In this document: piece by piece, positions 1 to 11,120 of the stretch
How positions within the stretch are numbered: the first letter of the stretch is position 1
Layout of the letters: every line of letters starts with the position of its first letter
Origin: Odiellus spinosus
Lineage: Eukaryota > Arthropoda > Arachnida > Opiliones > Phalangiidae
Length of the DNA: 64,000 nucleotides
Assembly: GCA_963920705.1 (NCBI GenBank)
Contig: OY987225.1
Coordinates: forward strand, 33,891,458 to 33,955,457
Direction of reading: 5' to 3'
Notes under the pieces: model-generated
Told to the model about the DNA's origin: nothing
What the model saw: the letters and a program-made list of their open reading frames with translations, nothing else
The model's database searches: none
Position numbers and translations under genes: made by a program

Positions 1-1240
1 ATTACGGTCTTATGTTAGTTAATTATGATTATAACGAGTAAAAGCCCCTTAATAGAAACAATTCGTGTCATTGCACCTTCTTATAAAGTACAGCCTTACT
101 TTAAGTAAACATTTCCGTTGAGAACCGGTTTTTTGTATGTTAAATTTGACTCTAATCAAGGTTGCGAAACGAAATAGTATTTAGTATTATATCCTAAATT
201 CTAAGGAAAAGTCCTTAGGAAATAAAACCGGGCATAAAATCAATTTTCCAAGTATGGGCTGTAATAGCTTTGAAACAATACGTATTGTTTTTGATTTCGA
301 GATAATTTAGATTTAGATCCAAAGACAATTTCGTCAACTTAATTTGGCAGCGAGGGCAAAACTATTGGATAACATTATATCTAAGTTACACAGAGCTACC
401 ACTAGAAGTAAATATAAAGAAGTAGGTACGCCCCCTTTAACTAGAAACCAAAAAAAAAAAAAAAAAAACTGAGCTCGCGCCACCCAATTTTGAATCGAGC
501 CAATTAGAGAAGGGCAGCTGTTTGATGCCGATTTTTTCTTTTCTTATGGCGCCACCACACGGCCATAACCCGAACTATGAACTGAGGTGAACTGTCAAGT
601 TGGATTCATCGTTAATTACGTTATAATCTAATTACGATATATAAGTATGAATAATATAATCCATATACATTCTAAAAAAATGGTGACAGTATCCCTTTAA
701 TTAATTTAGATTATATTTATTTTTGCTTATGTAGTGCTTGTTGGTTTCGAGATAACGGAAATTAAACTTGAAAAGGAGTTTTAACTCGATGATTATTATA
801 TCTTTTGAAAACCACCCACTACATAACATTTTAAATTAGTCAACGTAAAGTTAGAGCAGGATTGAAGCTAAGCCTCGGTTATTATCTAAGAAATTATGTA
901 GAAACTGGACCGAATGTTAGGGTTCACCCTTACTAAAGATTACGTTTGAAATCACGAGTATATCTGATCAAATTATTAAAGAGATAATGAAGTAACTTTA
1001 TATTTTTAAGTTATTAAAGGTAGTTAATATCTTCATTAAAATTTAAACTACAGTTATATTAAATATATATTTAATCTTTTAAGATTTAAAATCAATAAAA
1101 AAACTCAAGTTAGGACCTAATATCGAACTAGCATTTCCCTTTTTTTTATTTTTTAGATGAATATATAAATCATTCTTAATCGTTTACGAACGTCTACATT
1201 GCCATAATAATAAATTTTCCCTCCAATTTGTTCTTCATTT

Positions 1241-1285
<45 letters not shown>

Positions 1286-3322
1286 GGAATTCAAGCCGTA
1301 ACTCATTTTTACTTCTCCCCACAGACTTCTCATTTATATCGTTAGGCTTAGCGAACGTTATGTTATATGGATTAAAATCTACATTTAAAAATGAAAATTC
1401 ATATATACAGCTATATGCCTTATCATCTACGCGTATATGTGTCTGCAATATTAATTTTACACCTCTCACGACCGTGAGCTGTTTTTATATCAAAACTAAA
1501 GCCCGTCGCGCACAGTTTGAAATAGACGAATTGGGTGGTGTAGATAAATTGGCTAATCACCTTATTTATTTGGTCTACCATGTGAAAACACCAGTGTATG
1601 GGTGTTGTTAATTACTATAAAACTGTAAATTACGCCTTAAATTACCGAGTAATTTACTAATTTACAAAATTAAGTCAATTTTAGAACTCTATAAGTGTAC
1701 CGTTTGTGATGTACGCCATTTCTTTTCGGATTTTATTTACGGTTTAAGTGTGCTCTCTTTAATTGAGATTTAACGCAAATGAAGTCCCGATAGATATATA
1801 TCTATTGTGTTTTTCCATACGAGGCTTAATTATAGTTTAAATTAATTACACGGCTCATTAACGAGTTTTTAGAGGTGTGATACGAAAACATATTCTCGTT
1901 AAGCCTAATTAATTTAAGATTTACAAAGAGTCGTAACTCGCCCATTCAATGGTGAAAAACCTTTTGCACGTATAGAAGTTCGTATATAAACGTGTAAATT
2001 TACTTCAAAATACATTTTGTTTTTTCTTCAAGAAAGTGAAGAAACTGTTTTGAAACTCCTACTTTTTTTTTCGAAATTTCCGTGTAGGCGTAAAGAATTC
2101 CGCGCGATTAAGTGGGCGCGCTATTAACATTTGACAATTAATTGTTAAAATAATAATTACTTCAGGAAAAACGTTAGGAAAGGTTTTAGGACCCGTGAAA
2201 AAATGTGCTTAGCAGCTGAAAAGGGTTTAGTGACTTGAGAAAATATTTGATAGGGTTTAAGCCTTTGTTACTTGGGAAAACGTTTGAAAAGGCTTAGCGT
2301 GGCAAAATAGGCTTAACTATTTTAGCTATAAACGTTATATTCCGATTTCAGGCTGGTTCTCGAAGCTATTTCAATCTTAGAGATGCTTATCTATTTTGTT
2401 TTCCTAAATCTGTATCTGATGAAACCCTATAGGCGTTTCTAATCCAGTGTAGCATTTGTGTTCACGCTTAAACGCATCCCTCGAATGCACAATGACTTTT
2501 TTCTCAAAAAAACGCGTAACTCATTGTGGCCTCCGCGAGGTTTTTTGAGACCTAGAAAATGTCACCTTCCGTCACGAAGTTCAGCAAACTTCAGTCAGAC
2601 CGGCGGCTTCTGACATTTTTATCCCATTTCTTTCCCACTATCCCGTTTTGTCTGAAGGTGCCTTATCCCTTAGGCTTGGAAGGTTGCCTTTTCTTTCACG
2701 TACTTTGTTCCGAACCTAGTATTCCCCTACTTTTTACCATGTCCTCCTGTTCATTGTCATTTAAGTTTCGTCTGAGCACCCAATAACATTGAACAGTTCT
2801 CCCAGCGACTTTAGCCTCGATTTACCCGTTTCTGTTCCCCCAAAATTACTTTCAATACTCTTCATTTCGTGTAGAAATGTTATTTCAATCAGCAAAGGCT
2901 TAACTATTTTGTATTTCATCGTTTTAAGCCTAAAACGAGGATTAAAAAGTCACGCGCCCGCGAAGAAACCGCGTGTCATCGTTTTTGCTACTTTAAAAGC
3001 GCGCGCTTTTTCGCGTACGCCGATTGGTTCGTTACTGTATGGTGACTTGAAAATTGCGCGAAAACTGTCTGATTGTTTATCTTTTTGGCGAGGAAATATT
3101 TTATGGCTATATTAAAAAAAAGGAATTCGAAGTTATCATCGGTTTCATTCGACCTTGAGTTACCGAAATCTCTCTGGCCGCGTATTCATTCGGGAATATT
3201 TTAGGAGAGAAGGTAAAATAATGAAATCATCGCGTGAAGAAAGTAATTATCTCGTTTTGTCGTTAAGCCTTTGTCGATTTCGATGCCAGGAATTAACCAG
3301 GCATTGTTAATTTCGAGCTTTC
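1..3322. other. Gene-poor AT-rich flank
   Basis: No convincing exon is visible on either strand. Open frames here (for example 1360-1611, 2559-2786 and 2789-3115) lack protein-like composition, splice context or recognisable motifs. The stretch contains homopolymer runs, several copies of the AAGCCTAA/TTAGGCTT octamer (near 1349, 1899, 2928) and otherwise nothing I can name. It could include 5' untranslated exons or promoter of the PPP2R3 gene downstream. Confidence 0.5.
1243..1283. repeat. Poly-T run (41 bases)
   Basis: An uninterrupted T tract. On the minus strand it reads as poly-A, so it could be the tail of a retroposed insertion, but no recognisable retroelement body or target duplication was found next to it. 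Confidence 0.9.
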
Positions 3323-3529
3323 ATGTTGATTATTAGTTTCGTGTTATTAGTTCGAATCTTTCAAGTTTTATTAGTTAAAATTAATGATCGCGCTAAGCCT
3401 AAATCTCCCCCCGAGAATGTTTGTTTCAACGGGGATATTACATCTAACTGTAAACGTACTAGTTCCACTACCGAATTTGACGCAACTACTCCCGAAAGTT
3501 CCGATAGTGAAAGCTCTAATGACGACGGG
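3323..3529 (+). CDS. Possible upstream exon of PPP2R3
   Basis: The frame is open and its second half has protein-like composition: a Ser/Thr/Asp/Glu-rich stretch with TTPESSDSESSNDDG at the end. It stops at a consensus donor (GGG|GTAAGG) in phase 0. The next recognised PPP2R3 exon (6348) also begins in phase 0, so joining them keeps the frame. PP2A B'' proteins commonly have long acidic, serine-rich N-terminal parts, which fits. The 5' boundary is uncertain: translation could begin at the ATG at 3323, giving a hydrophobic N-terminus that is odd for this family, or the exon could begin at one of the AG sites between 3345 and 3372. No homology was recognised, so this is an inference from phase and composition. 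Confidence 0.35.
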
Positions 3530-3920
3530 GTAAGGTCCTCTATAACTCTTGGCAACTTACCAGATTGTACCGAATATATGTTTCGAAGAATTCGTTCGAA
3601 ACTCTAATTCAGTTCGTATTATATTTATAGGTACACCTTTAGCTTTAAATAATTATATCCCTTTGCTAATACGATTGCAATATTACCACCCCTTCTCCCC
3701 CCAATTTCGTAACGAGTTTTGTTATCAGCGTATTAAGGAAACTAAGTATTTACAAATATGAATTAATCACTTTGTATTTTAGTATTTCGGGACCAATTAA
3801 GTACTTGCTGTCATCCAATCCACTTAGAGTAAATGAAGTATACAAAAAACGGGTATAAATTTAATTAACTTTAATTATAATTTGTCTTTGATAATAAGTT
3901 TTAATCGAATTGTTCTAACC

Positions 3921-4053
3921 TTAAAGGCCCTATCTGCTCTGAAATGCACCCCTTTAAAATGCATTTTCCCTTATGCACACACCCTAACTTTGACTGTAGA
4001 AGTTATGGTCAACGTCGTCTGCTAAGCTAGAATATAAGGCTGCTTTAAAGGGA
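3921..4053 (+). mobile_element. Dispersed ~133-bp element, family A, copy 1
   Basis: It begins TTAAAGGCCCTATCTGCTCT and ends near CTGCTTTAAAGGG, with an internal block CGTCGTCTGCTAAGCTAG. The same order of blocks recurs at 5001, 6691 and, inverted, at 60079. It has no coding capacity. TTAA occurs at both ends, as in the other MITE families of this window. Confidence 0.8.
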
Positions 4054-5000
4054 AAGTTGAAGTTTAATTGCGGAGCCCGAATTTTAAGAAAAACCTTAAT
4101 TATTTCGCCCCTTCGTGTCGTTTTCTTCCCGAACACCGAATTTTAATTTACTTTTAAATATGTTGTACGCTGGTTTCAAAAGGGACTGTAATAAGGAATG
4201 AGTGTGGACATAAGTAAATTAATATTTTAGCTTTCAATAATATTGGAAAACTTAAAAAAAAATATATATATAGAATTTTTTCTGTACTTTATAGTTATGT
4301 AACGATGGTATAGGGCTATATGGCATTATCATAAACATTATAAGTTCCTTTTTTAATGTTTATTTATCCGTTTTAAACTCTTGGAGGAAAAATAATCTTA
4401 ATAGCTTGGCTCCGCTTCTGAAAACGGTATAGAGGCATTTTCTCGAAAGATGCTGAACTCAAGTTTTTTTTCCCCCGTCACATCATCTTCTTCTCTATTT
4501 CTGGGTTAGCCTCAGTCTCCCGATAGCGAACTTATAGCAGCTGATGGTCTCCGCAAAAACCAGCCAACTATTTTTAGACTTTTTTCCCAGCTTTTCCCAA
4601 TCCCATTCCTAGAGAATTTCATACTCTCCGAAATTTTTACTCACAAAAAATACAAGTTTCATCCTTTTTACACCCCTAATGTCTAGTTTTACCGTTAATT
4701 CGAACTTTAAACTTCAACTTTTATTAGTTTCGAAGCTCCTAAAAAGTTTTAAAGTTGGAAAGTTAGGCCTATTTTATGGATTGTCGGGAGAAATCTTAGT
4801 TTTGAGTTTTTGAAAATGTTTAGTTACGTAAAAACTTATTTGTTCGTTACTATAGCGATCATGCTTTCACTGTCAAATGCAGGGACCTTCGTCTTAATTT
4901 GTGCTGTCTGAAATACTTTAATTATCCCTTTAAACCGTTTTCGACATGATGAGTTTGTAAAATATCTCTACCAGCAAATATTTGGTCCAAATATACAACT

Positions 5001-5135
5001 TTTAAAGGCCCTACCTGCTCTGAAACTTGCCCCTTTAAGATGCTCTTCCCTTACGCACGCAACCTAGCTTTGACTGTACAATTTGTTTTGTACAACGTCG
5101 TCTGCTAAGCTAGGAAAGAAGGCGACTTTAAAGGG
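5001..5135 (+). mobile_element. Family A element, copy 2
   Basis: Same block order as the copy at 3921: an AAAGGCCCTACCTGCTCTGA start, a CTTCCCTTACGCACGC block, GTCGTCTGCTAAGCTAGG, and a final GGCGACTTTAAAGGG. Divergence is mostly single substitutions and short indels. Confidence 0.85.
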
Positions 5136-5851
5136 CATTTGAAAATCGTAGATAGTCCCTTTTACATCAATTTTGAAGTTCCAAATTATAGCTATAACTT
5201 GACCTTTCCAATACGTTCAAAAAAGTCTGTATATATCCGGGAATCAGACTCATTACAAGAGTTACAATCTCAGAAGGGACCTAAATCATCGTAAGAAACC
5301 GATGTTTTAAATGGAGATTAACTTCATTTCCAAGATTTAATACAAATATACAATCTCGCGAAGTTGAAACAAGGGTGGAAGTTATTTTTATGTTTTTATT
5401 ATCATTGTGGTGACATTTAAAAGTTATTTCTTATCTTTAATACGAGTTACAAGTGGGCGCTCGCTTTATACACGACAGAAAAAGGTTCAACTGATAATGA
5501 AACTCAGTTAGAATTTTCAACAGACGTCGTGTTAGACTTCCCCTTTAAACCATTCGCATTCCGAATAGACGCGAGTATTAATCCCAGCCTCGTACGATAT
5601 GAAAACTATCTTATTTTGGTCATAGTTTCGGATAACGCCATAATCCCCCACATTTTTCACATATGGCAATAGCGTGGGAAAAATATTAAGGAGAACCGTT
5701 AAAGGGATGATGAAATGAAAAATTATTTTTATCGATTATATAAAAACGTCTGAATTGTACAATAAAATCGTAAAAGATTCGGATTTAGGTATTAATTTAA
5801 AAGGATAATCTCCTGCGGCTAATCTAATATATCCCATGTAGCTTTGTCTTC

Positions 5852-5977
5852 ATAAAATATTCCCCGCGACACGCTCTGTTGTGCGCAAAGATTGTGCGCG
5901 TGAAAATAAACAAGAATTAGATTTAGCTCCATGATTCTAAGAGCGACATGCCGCTGCACGTGTCGCGGGGATTTTAT
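5852..5977. repeat. GC-rich terminal inverted repeat hairpin
   Basis: The left arm ATAAAATATTCCCCGCGACACG is mirrored by CGTGTCGCGGGGATTTTAT on the right, around a ~85-bp centre. It looks like a small foldback element. No target duplication was identified. Confidence 0.6.
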
Positions 5978-6347
5978 TAAACCAAAGGTACATTTTGATT
6001 GGTCGGAGGTATTTCTTTTAATTGAATTATGACAAAATCAGGTTTACAAATTTTGTATAATACAGAGACCCTTTTTTCTACGAAGACGCGTATTATTTTT
6101 ACAACTAGAATCAATTTCCTTTTCACCCTCCCTTTAAAGAAGATCAGCCGTTTCGTGGTTTATATGTTCAATTTAATTTGGTATAATGGGATTATGCCTA
6201 GGAGGATTTATACACAATGTTACACCTCACAAAGAAGAATATATTCCATTCAAACTCTTCTTTAAATTCGAAACAAGTCGTCGCGTTATATTCGCACCTG
6301 CAACCCACCCACGCAAAAATATTTAATTTTAATTTTTTATTTATTAG

Positions 6348-9244
6348 GTCCACTCCCTCAATAACAAAGACAAGGAAAACCAAGAGCCTGGTCTTAAGAC
6401 AGGTTCATTGAGAAGACTACCGAAAACAGCGACCAGAGCGACTCATAATATTCCCAGGTTTTATTATCCCAATGGAAAACCTTTGGAATCTTCCACCATC
6501 GATGAAACCATCAAAAAAATTGCAAATGTATTCGCTTCTTTGGGAAACAATAGGAGAGTCGCAAATTTTGACCAGTTTGGTCTTATTACTAAGGTTGGTA
6601 TAAATTTTAAATTAAATATATTTGTGATTAACAGTTTAAAAATACAATATTTGCGGTTATTTGATTAGTTTTTTAAGAATATTATCTCATTGAAGGCCCA
6701 ATCCGCTCTGAAATTTTGCCCTTTTAAATGCTCTTCCCTTACGCATACAGCCTAGCTTTAACTGTATAACCTTTTATTGTCAACGTCGTCTACTAAGTCA
6801 GAATAGAAGGCGACTTTAAAGGCGCTTTAAAAATCGCAGATAGTCCCTTTAACCCTGATATTTTTCCCGCATTAAAATGAATAAATTCCAGTTTAAAAGT
6901 CTTATAATATTAACTATCATATTTTAGTGTGCCAACTCTAATATAAAATTCAAATTCTGTTCCATTTTCAGCTCGTGTAATTATATTTTAAAAATAATTT
7001 ACATTTTATTTTTATTTTTAAAGAATTTGTTTCCCGAAAAGTATTAGGCTGAACTCTAATGGCCGGCTGGTTGTGTACTGTCTTTTATCTTTCCTCTCTT
7101 TTAATTTCAGGCCTGCGGATTACCTCTTTACTGTAAAGCGCCTCTTTTCCAGGCTTGTGGAGGAGGTTCGATCAAAAACGCCGGAGTTGTACCTTGTGAT
7201 TCCTTCCTAGATTTTTGGCGGAGAATTTTAACCACGTGTCACGAGGAAGCTTCCAGGTTTATCCGAATTTTATCACGTGTCCAAAGGAATTACATTATAC
7301 CCGAAGATTTCGTCACTATGATACAAGATATGATCGACACCCATCCGGGACTGACCTTTTTAAAAGAAGCGCCCGAATTTCATTCGCGTTACGTTCATAC
7401 GGTTATAGCGAGGATTTTCTATTGCGTCAATAGGTCGTGGACTGGGAAAATAACCGTCGCTGAACTGAGAAAAAGCAATTTTTTACAGGTAGAATAAAGA
7501 ATTTAATAAACTCTTAAAATATTCTAAATTATATTCTTATACTTTTACAGGTTCTTAAAATACTAGAAGAAGAAGAAGACATTAATCAAATCACGGAATA
7601 TTTTTCGTACGAACATTTTTACGTCATTTACTGCAAGTTTTGGGAGCTGGATAAGGACCACGACCTTTTCATTGATAAAGCCGATTTAAGTCGGCACAAT
7701 GACGGCGCGATTTCCTCACGAATGATTGAGAGGATATTTTCGGGCGCCGTTACTAGGGGCCCAGTTTTAAAACAAGGCAAAATGAGTTACTCCGAGTTCG
7801 TTTGGTTTCTAATATCCGAAGAAGATAAACGACACCCTAGAAGTATAGAATATTGGTTCAGATGCGTTGATATTGACGGAGATGGATTCCTCTCCATGTA
7901 CGAATTGGAATATTTCTATGACGAACAGTTGCATAGAATGGAGGCCTTGGGTATCGAAACGCTTCCATTCAAGGATTGTTTATGCCAGGTAATTAACCGA
8001 TAGGTAAAAATAATAAAAAAATGTAGCGCTAAAATTATAATAAATAATACTTTATAGATGCTAGACATGATTAGACCAAAAATTCCTGGAAAAATATCTT
8101 TATCAGACTTAAAGAAATGTAAAATGACGCCAGTATTCTTCGACACGTTCTTTAATTTAGAAAAGTATTTAGATCATGAACAAAGAGATCCATTCGCTTC
8201 CCAAAGAGTAAGTTTCAAAAGCTAAACCAATAATAACCTCAAAATAGGCCTAATCTATGCTCTTTAATGATGCGGTTAATTTTATTAGGATCATGAGGAT
8301 GGATTAGACATTTCTGATTGGGATAGATACGCGGCTGAAGAATACGAACTTTTAGTCTCTGAAGAAAGTGAACAACAAGAAGATTTGTAAGAGAGAGTAA
8401 TTATTGTAATCTTTCATTCTTTTATAGTTGATAAAGTTGCGTAACTAAGTCCTAAACCGCGTGACCTTCCACACTCTTAAGCCTAAAACGCTTGACCTTC
8501 GGATACTCTTAAGCCTAAAACGCTTAACCTTGGGATACTCTTAAGCCTAAAACTCATGACCTTCTACTCTTAAGCCTAAAATTCGTGACCTTCGAAACTT
8601 TAAGCCTAAACTGGGTAATCTTCAATTCAAAATTCACAAAATTTTCCTCTTAAAACGCGTGTCCTTCTATAGTCTTAGTCTTAAATAACCGAGATAGGCA
8701 TATTATCACGCTTTAGGGAAAGTTACGTAACTTTTGATAGTAGTGCTATTTAGTCTAATTAAAATTATTAGAGGACTAATCCTACGCATTAAAACATGAA
8801 TGAAATGAAAAAAGGACCACTTATTGCGTAGTATAAAATTACCGTACTTTATTTAAAAATATCGACCACGACTAGTTTCGTCAACCGTTCGGTTGCATCA
8901 TCAGGTCCTTTTTTCATTTCATTCATGCTATTTAGTCTAATTCCAATGCATGCTGAAACAACTCTTTGCTTTTATAAAAAATTTTTAACATATTGTTTCT
9001 AATCGCAAATTTATTTTAAATAAACCAAAGAATGTACGAGGATTACGACGATGGTGATTTGCCAGTTTCGATTAATTTCGATAATATCATTCATCAAGGC
9101 GGAACGGGAGGAATGTCCGAACCAATGAACAACAGACTTTCCAAAAGCGGAGGTAAAAATATTAGGCCTACGCAACAAATTATAAATGATCTAGAAGATG
9201 AGGATTATGACTACGCCGATTCGGACGCCGATTATCATTACTAA
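6348..9244 (+). CDS. PPP2R3: PP2A regulatory subunit B'' (PPP2R3/PR72-like), EF-hand protein
   Basis: Exons read: 6348-6593, 7111-7488, 7551-7988, 8058-8207, 8289-8386 and 9031-9244, giving 507 residues with consistent phases; the N-terminus lies upstream and is not secured. The protein would target the PP2A A/C core enzyme to substrates in a Ca2+-responsive way (known for the PR72/PR130/PR48 family). Family landmarks seen: IPRFYYPNG near residue 32, DTHPGLTFLKEAPEFHSRY, NRSWTGKIT..ELRKSNFLQ, EEEEDINQITEYFSYEHFYV, and two EF-hands, DKDHDLFIDKAD (~residue 242) and the canonical DIDGDGFLSMYE (~residue 315), then FFNLEKYLDHEQRDPF and SDWDRYAAEEYE. The last exon adds an acidic, tyrosine-rich tail (YEDYDDGD...DYDYADSDADYHY), matching the acidic C-terminus of PR72. 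If the last intron is retained, a TAA at 8388 inside the donor ends the protein at EDL. Identity is very secure; the last-exon join is good inference. Confidence 0.95.
6691..6824 (+). mobile_element. Family A element, copy 3 (in PPP2R3 intron)
   Basis: Same architecture as copies at 3921 and 5001, more diverged: GAAGGCCCAATCCGCTCTGA start, CTTCCCTTACGCATAC block, CAACGTCGTCTACTAAGTCA, final GGCGACTTTAAAGG. It lies in the intron between the exons ending 6593 and starting 7111. Confidence 0.8.
8448..8690. repeat. Degenerate ~32-bp tandem repeat with AAGCCTAA core
   Basis: Five to six units of the type ACTCTTAAGCCTAAAACGC followed by TTGACCTTCGGAT, degenerating at both ends. It lies in the last intron of PPP2R3 (or just 3' of the short form). 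Confidence 0.75.
8744..8942 (-). mobile_element. Small insertion with 17-bp target duplication and hammerhead-like motif (Penelope/retrozyme-like)
   Basis: A 17-bp direct repeat, TGCTATTTAGTCTAATT, occurs at 8744-8760 and 8926-8942 and brackets ~165 bp of other sequence, as expected of a target-site duplication. Inside are a perfect 24-bp inverted repeat (8795-8818 against 8904-8927) and, on the minus strand, the ordered hammerhead core described separately. Hammerhead ribozymes in short non-coding units are characteristic of the pseudo-LTRs of Penelope-like retroelements and of retrozymes. No reverse transcriptase is present, so this would be a solo terminal unit or non-autonomous copy. Confidence 0.6.
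8855..8914 (-). ncRNA. Candidate type I hammerhead ribozyme
   Basis: Reading the minus strand: CTGATGA at 8904-8898, a 5-bp stem II CAACC/GGTTG closed by a GAAC loop, GAAA at 8879-8876, a short stem III (about 3 bp) and the cleavage triplet GTC at 8866-8864. A/T pairing between AAAAAA upstream of CTGATGA and ATTTTT after GTC could form a weak stem I with an internal loop. The order and sequence of conserved core elements match the hammerhead consensus and the minimal stem III typical of Penelope-type motifs. The base pairs flanking the core in stem II are not ideal, so activity is unproven. Confidence 0.55.
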
Positions 9245-9601
9245 AAGATACCCGTAAAATTCTAAAATCAATTTTATCCAACTACTTAGTATTTATTTAA
9301 TACCAAAATGGACTAGTTGTTTTTAGGAGCTTTAAGTTGACCTAGTCCCCCTCCCTCCCCTACCCTAGTTTTACAAATTTATCGCGGGTAATGCAGATTG
9401 AAGTTTTTTTTATTAATTAAAATAATTTTAATTATTATTACATATTATATAGATATAAATTCTAGAGGTGCTATTTTATACGAGTTTTTATCGTGGTCTG
9501 TCATATTTTAGTGTTCATGTGCCTTACAAAAAAATTATTGAATCATTCTTTCAATTAAAAGTTTATAACACTTGAATTCATAATTCATAGTGACGAAACA
9601 A

Positions 9602-9709
9602 AGGCTTAATGATCGGAAAATTAGGCTTAACGATCAGAAAATTAGGCTTAACGATCGGAAAATTAGGCTTAACGATCGGAAAATTAGGCTTAACAATCGA
9701 AAATTAGGT
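9602..9709. repeat. 21-bp tandem repeat with TTAGGCTTAA core
   Basis: Five consecutive units of ATTAGGCTTAACGATCGGAA with one or two substitutions each. This is another independent array built round the TTAGGCTT octamer. Confidence 0.9.
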
Positions 9710-10689
9710 TTGAATTTAGTTTTAAACATAAAATTAACTAAGTTTTAATAAGTGCCTTAATCGTGTTAATTAATAATTTTTAGTAATTAAGAAAAACTAA
9801 CTAAAAAAAATATAGCCAAGCATTTTCACAAAAATAACTCCGTCCTGTAACTAATTAGAGTTAGTTAAATAACTGTCCCCATTATGCAAATATTTATTAC
9901 GATTCTAGTCACAATACCGATAATTAGTTCAATAATGCCACAATTAAGCCTTTGATTTTAAAAATTCAAGCTCAGTTTTAAAAATTAGGCCAGTTTAATT
10001 TTAACATTTACTAGAACAAATTTTAAACTCTAGTCAAAAAAACATATTTGGGTTTTATCGTTATTTTGTGATAACCAAAAATACTCACGGATTAATTTTA
10101 ATTTTTGAACATGACTTTAAAATGTTCAAAGCTCAAAAGTTAACAAAAATTAAATTATGCCGAAAAATTCAACAGACCATTCCTATAATGGCCAATTATA
10201 AAATATCTTGTCTGTCCTGTTTCCCCAATTATTTCATACTAATCTATGTTTTTTTACAAACTTGAAGTTAATTTGAATTAGAATTTCGGGTTTATACATT
10301 TATTTGGTACGCGTGGCTTTAAAACAACGTTCGAAGTAATTTATGAAGTTTAAATGTAGCGTTCGCAAGTTTCTCAAAACCGTTCTATAGTTTGAGATTT
10401 CTTTAACATTTTTTTTGTTTTGAAAGTTAAAAGTTACGTATGATTAAATAAATGAAAAACTAAAACTTCATTAAGTCCCCCTTTGATGGAAAAGTTATTT
10501 GGAATACTTTTCTAAAAGATTTTCACGCAAAATTAACTTAAGACGACAATATTAAGATGTATAAGTTAAATATTAATTGTAAATAAATTCTTATACTATT
10601 ATAGTTTGTTTATTGAATTTCTTATATCGTTTTGTAGAATTTGGAAAGAAATAGTTCGAAGTGGGAGCGTATACACGTTTCAATATTCC

Positions 10690-11120
10690 ATTTAAAATTT
10701 CCCGCGCTCTTGATTCGACCGCGCCTATTAATCAGCTGTTTCTGACGTCACGTGTCAAAATATTTCGAGACTTCCTGCTGCGATGAGAGGAATGGAGGCT
10801 TGACTCGGATAATTCACAATATCTCCATGAAATTCTATATTAAACCTGGTAAACTATTGTAAATAATTAGTTAAGATTAGGTATGTTATATTCCAATTGT
10901 TTTCTAGGTCTTTTAGATATTTAGAATAAAAATAATAGGGAATATTTATAGAAATTCGACCATAACAAAGAAGTTTACACGTGATGCGAGCGCATGCGCG
11001 GTTACTCTAGCACCCCCCTAAGGTCACGAGCGTGGGGTCACCTATAGAAGGCTCTTAGTTCTATATTTTAGTATAGTCTGTCTTTCTACGCGCGTCACAC
11101 GAGGAAATTAAGGCGAAATT
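10690..11120 (+). promoter_or_regulatory. Probable TRIP12 promoter
   Basis: The stretch has locally raised CpG content in an otherwise AT-rich window. Motifs seen are a CRE-like TGACGTCA next to CACGTG near 10745-10755, a perfect NRF1/Ewg palindrome GCGCATGCGC at 10990-10999, and CpG-rich sequence to about 11100. It lies upstream of the first TRIP12 coding exon in the right orientation. Housekeeping promoters commonly carry NRF1 and CRE sites. The transcription start is not determined. Confidence 0.45.

Larger units (their letters stand above)
3530..6347. other. Putative long first intron or intergenic region
   Basis: No exon is supported here. It contains two copies of the ~133-bp dispersed element (3921-4053, 5001-5135) and a GC-rich hairpin (5852-5977). 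If the exon at 3323-3529 is real, this is the intron that joins it to the PPP2R3 body. Confidence 0.5.

Noticed and set aside
1360-1611. Possible small gene
   Set aside because: Cys/Tyr-rich frame with no homologue recognised, no splice context, and AT-rich random-like composition in its first half.
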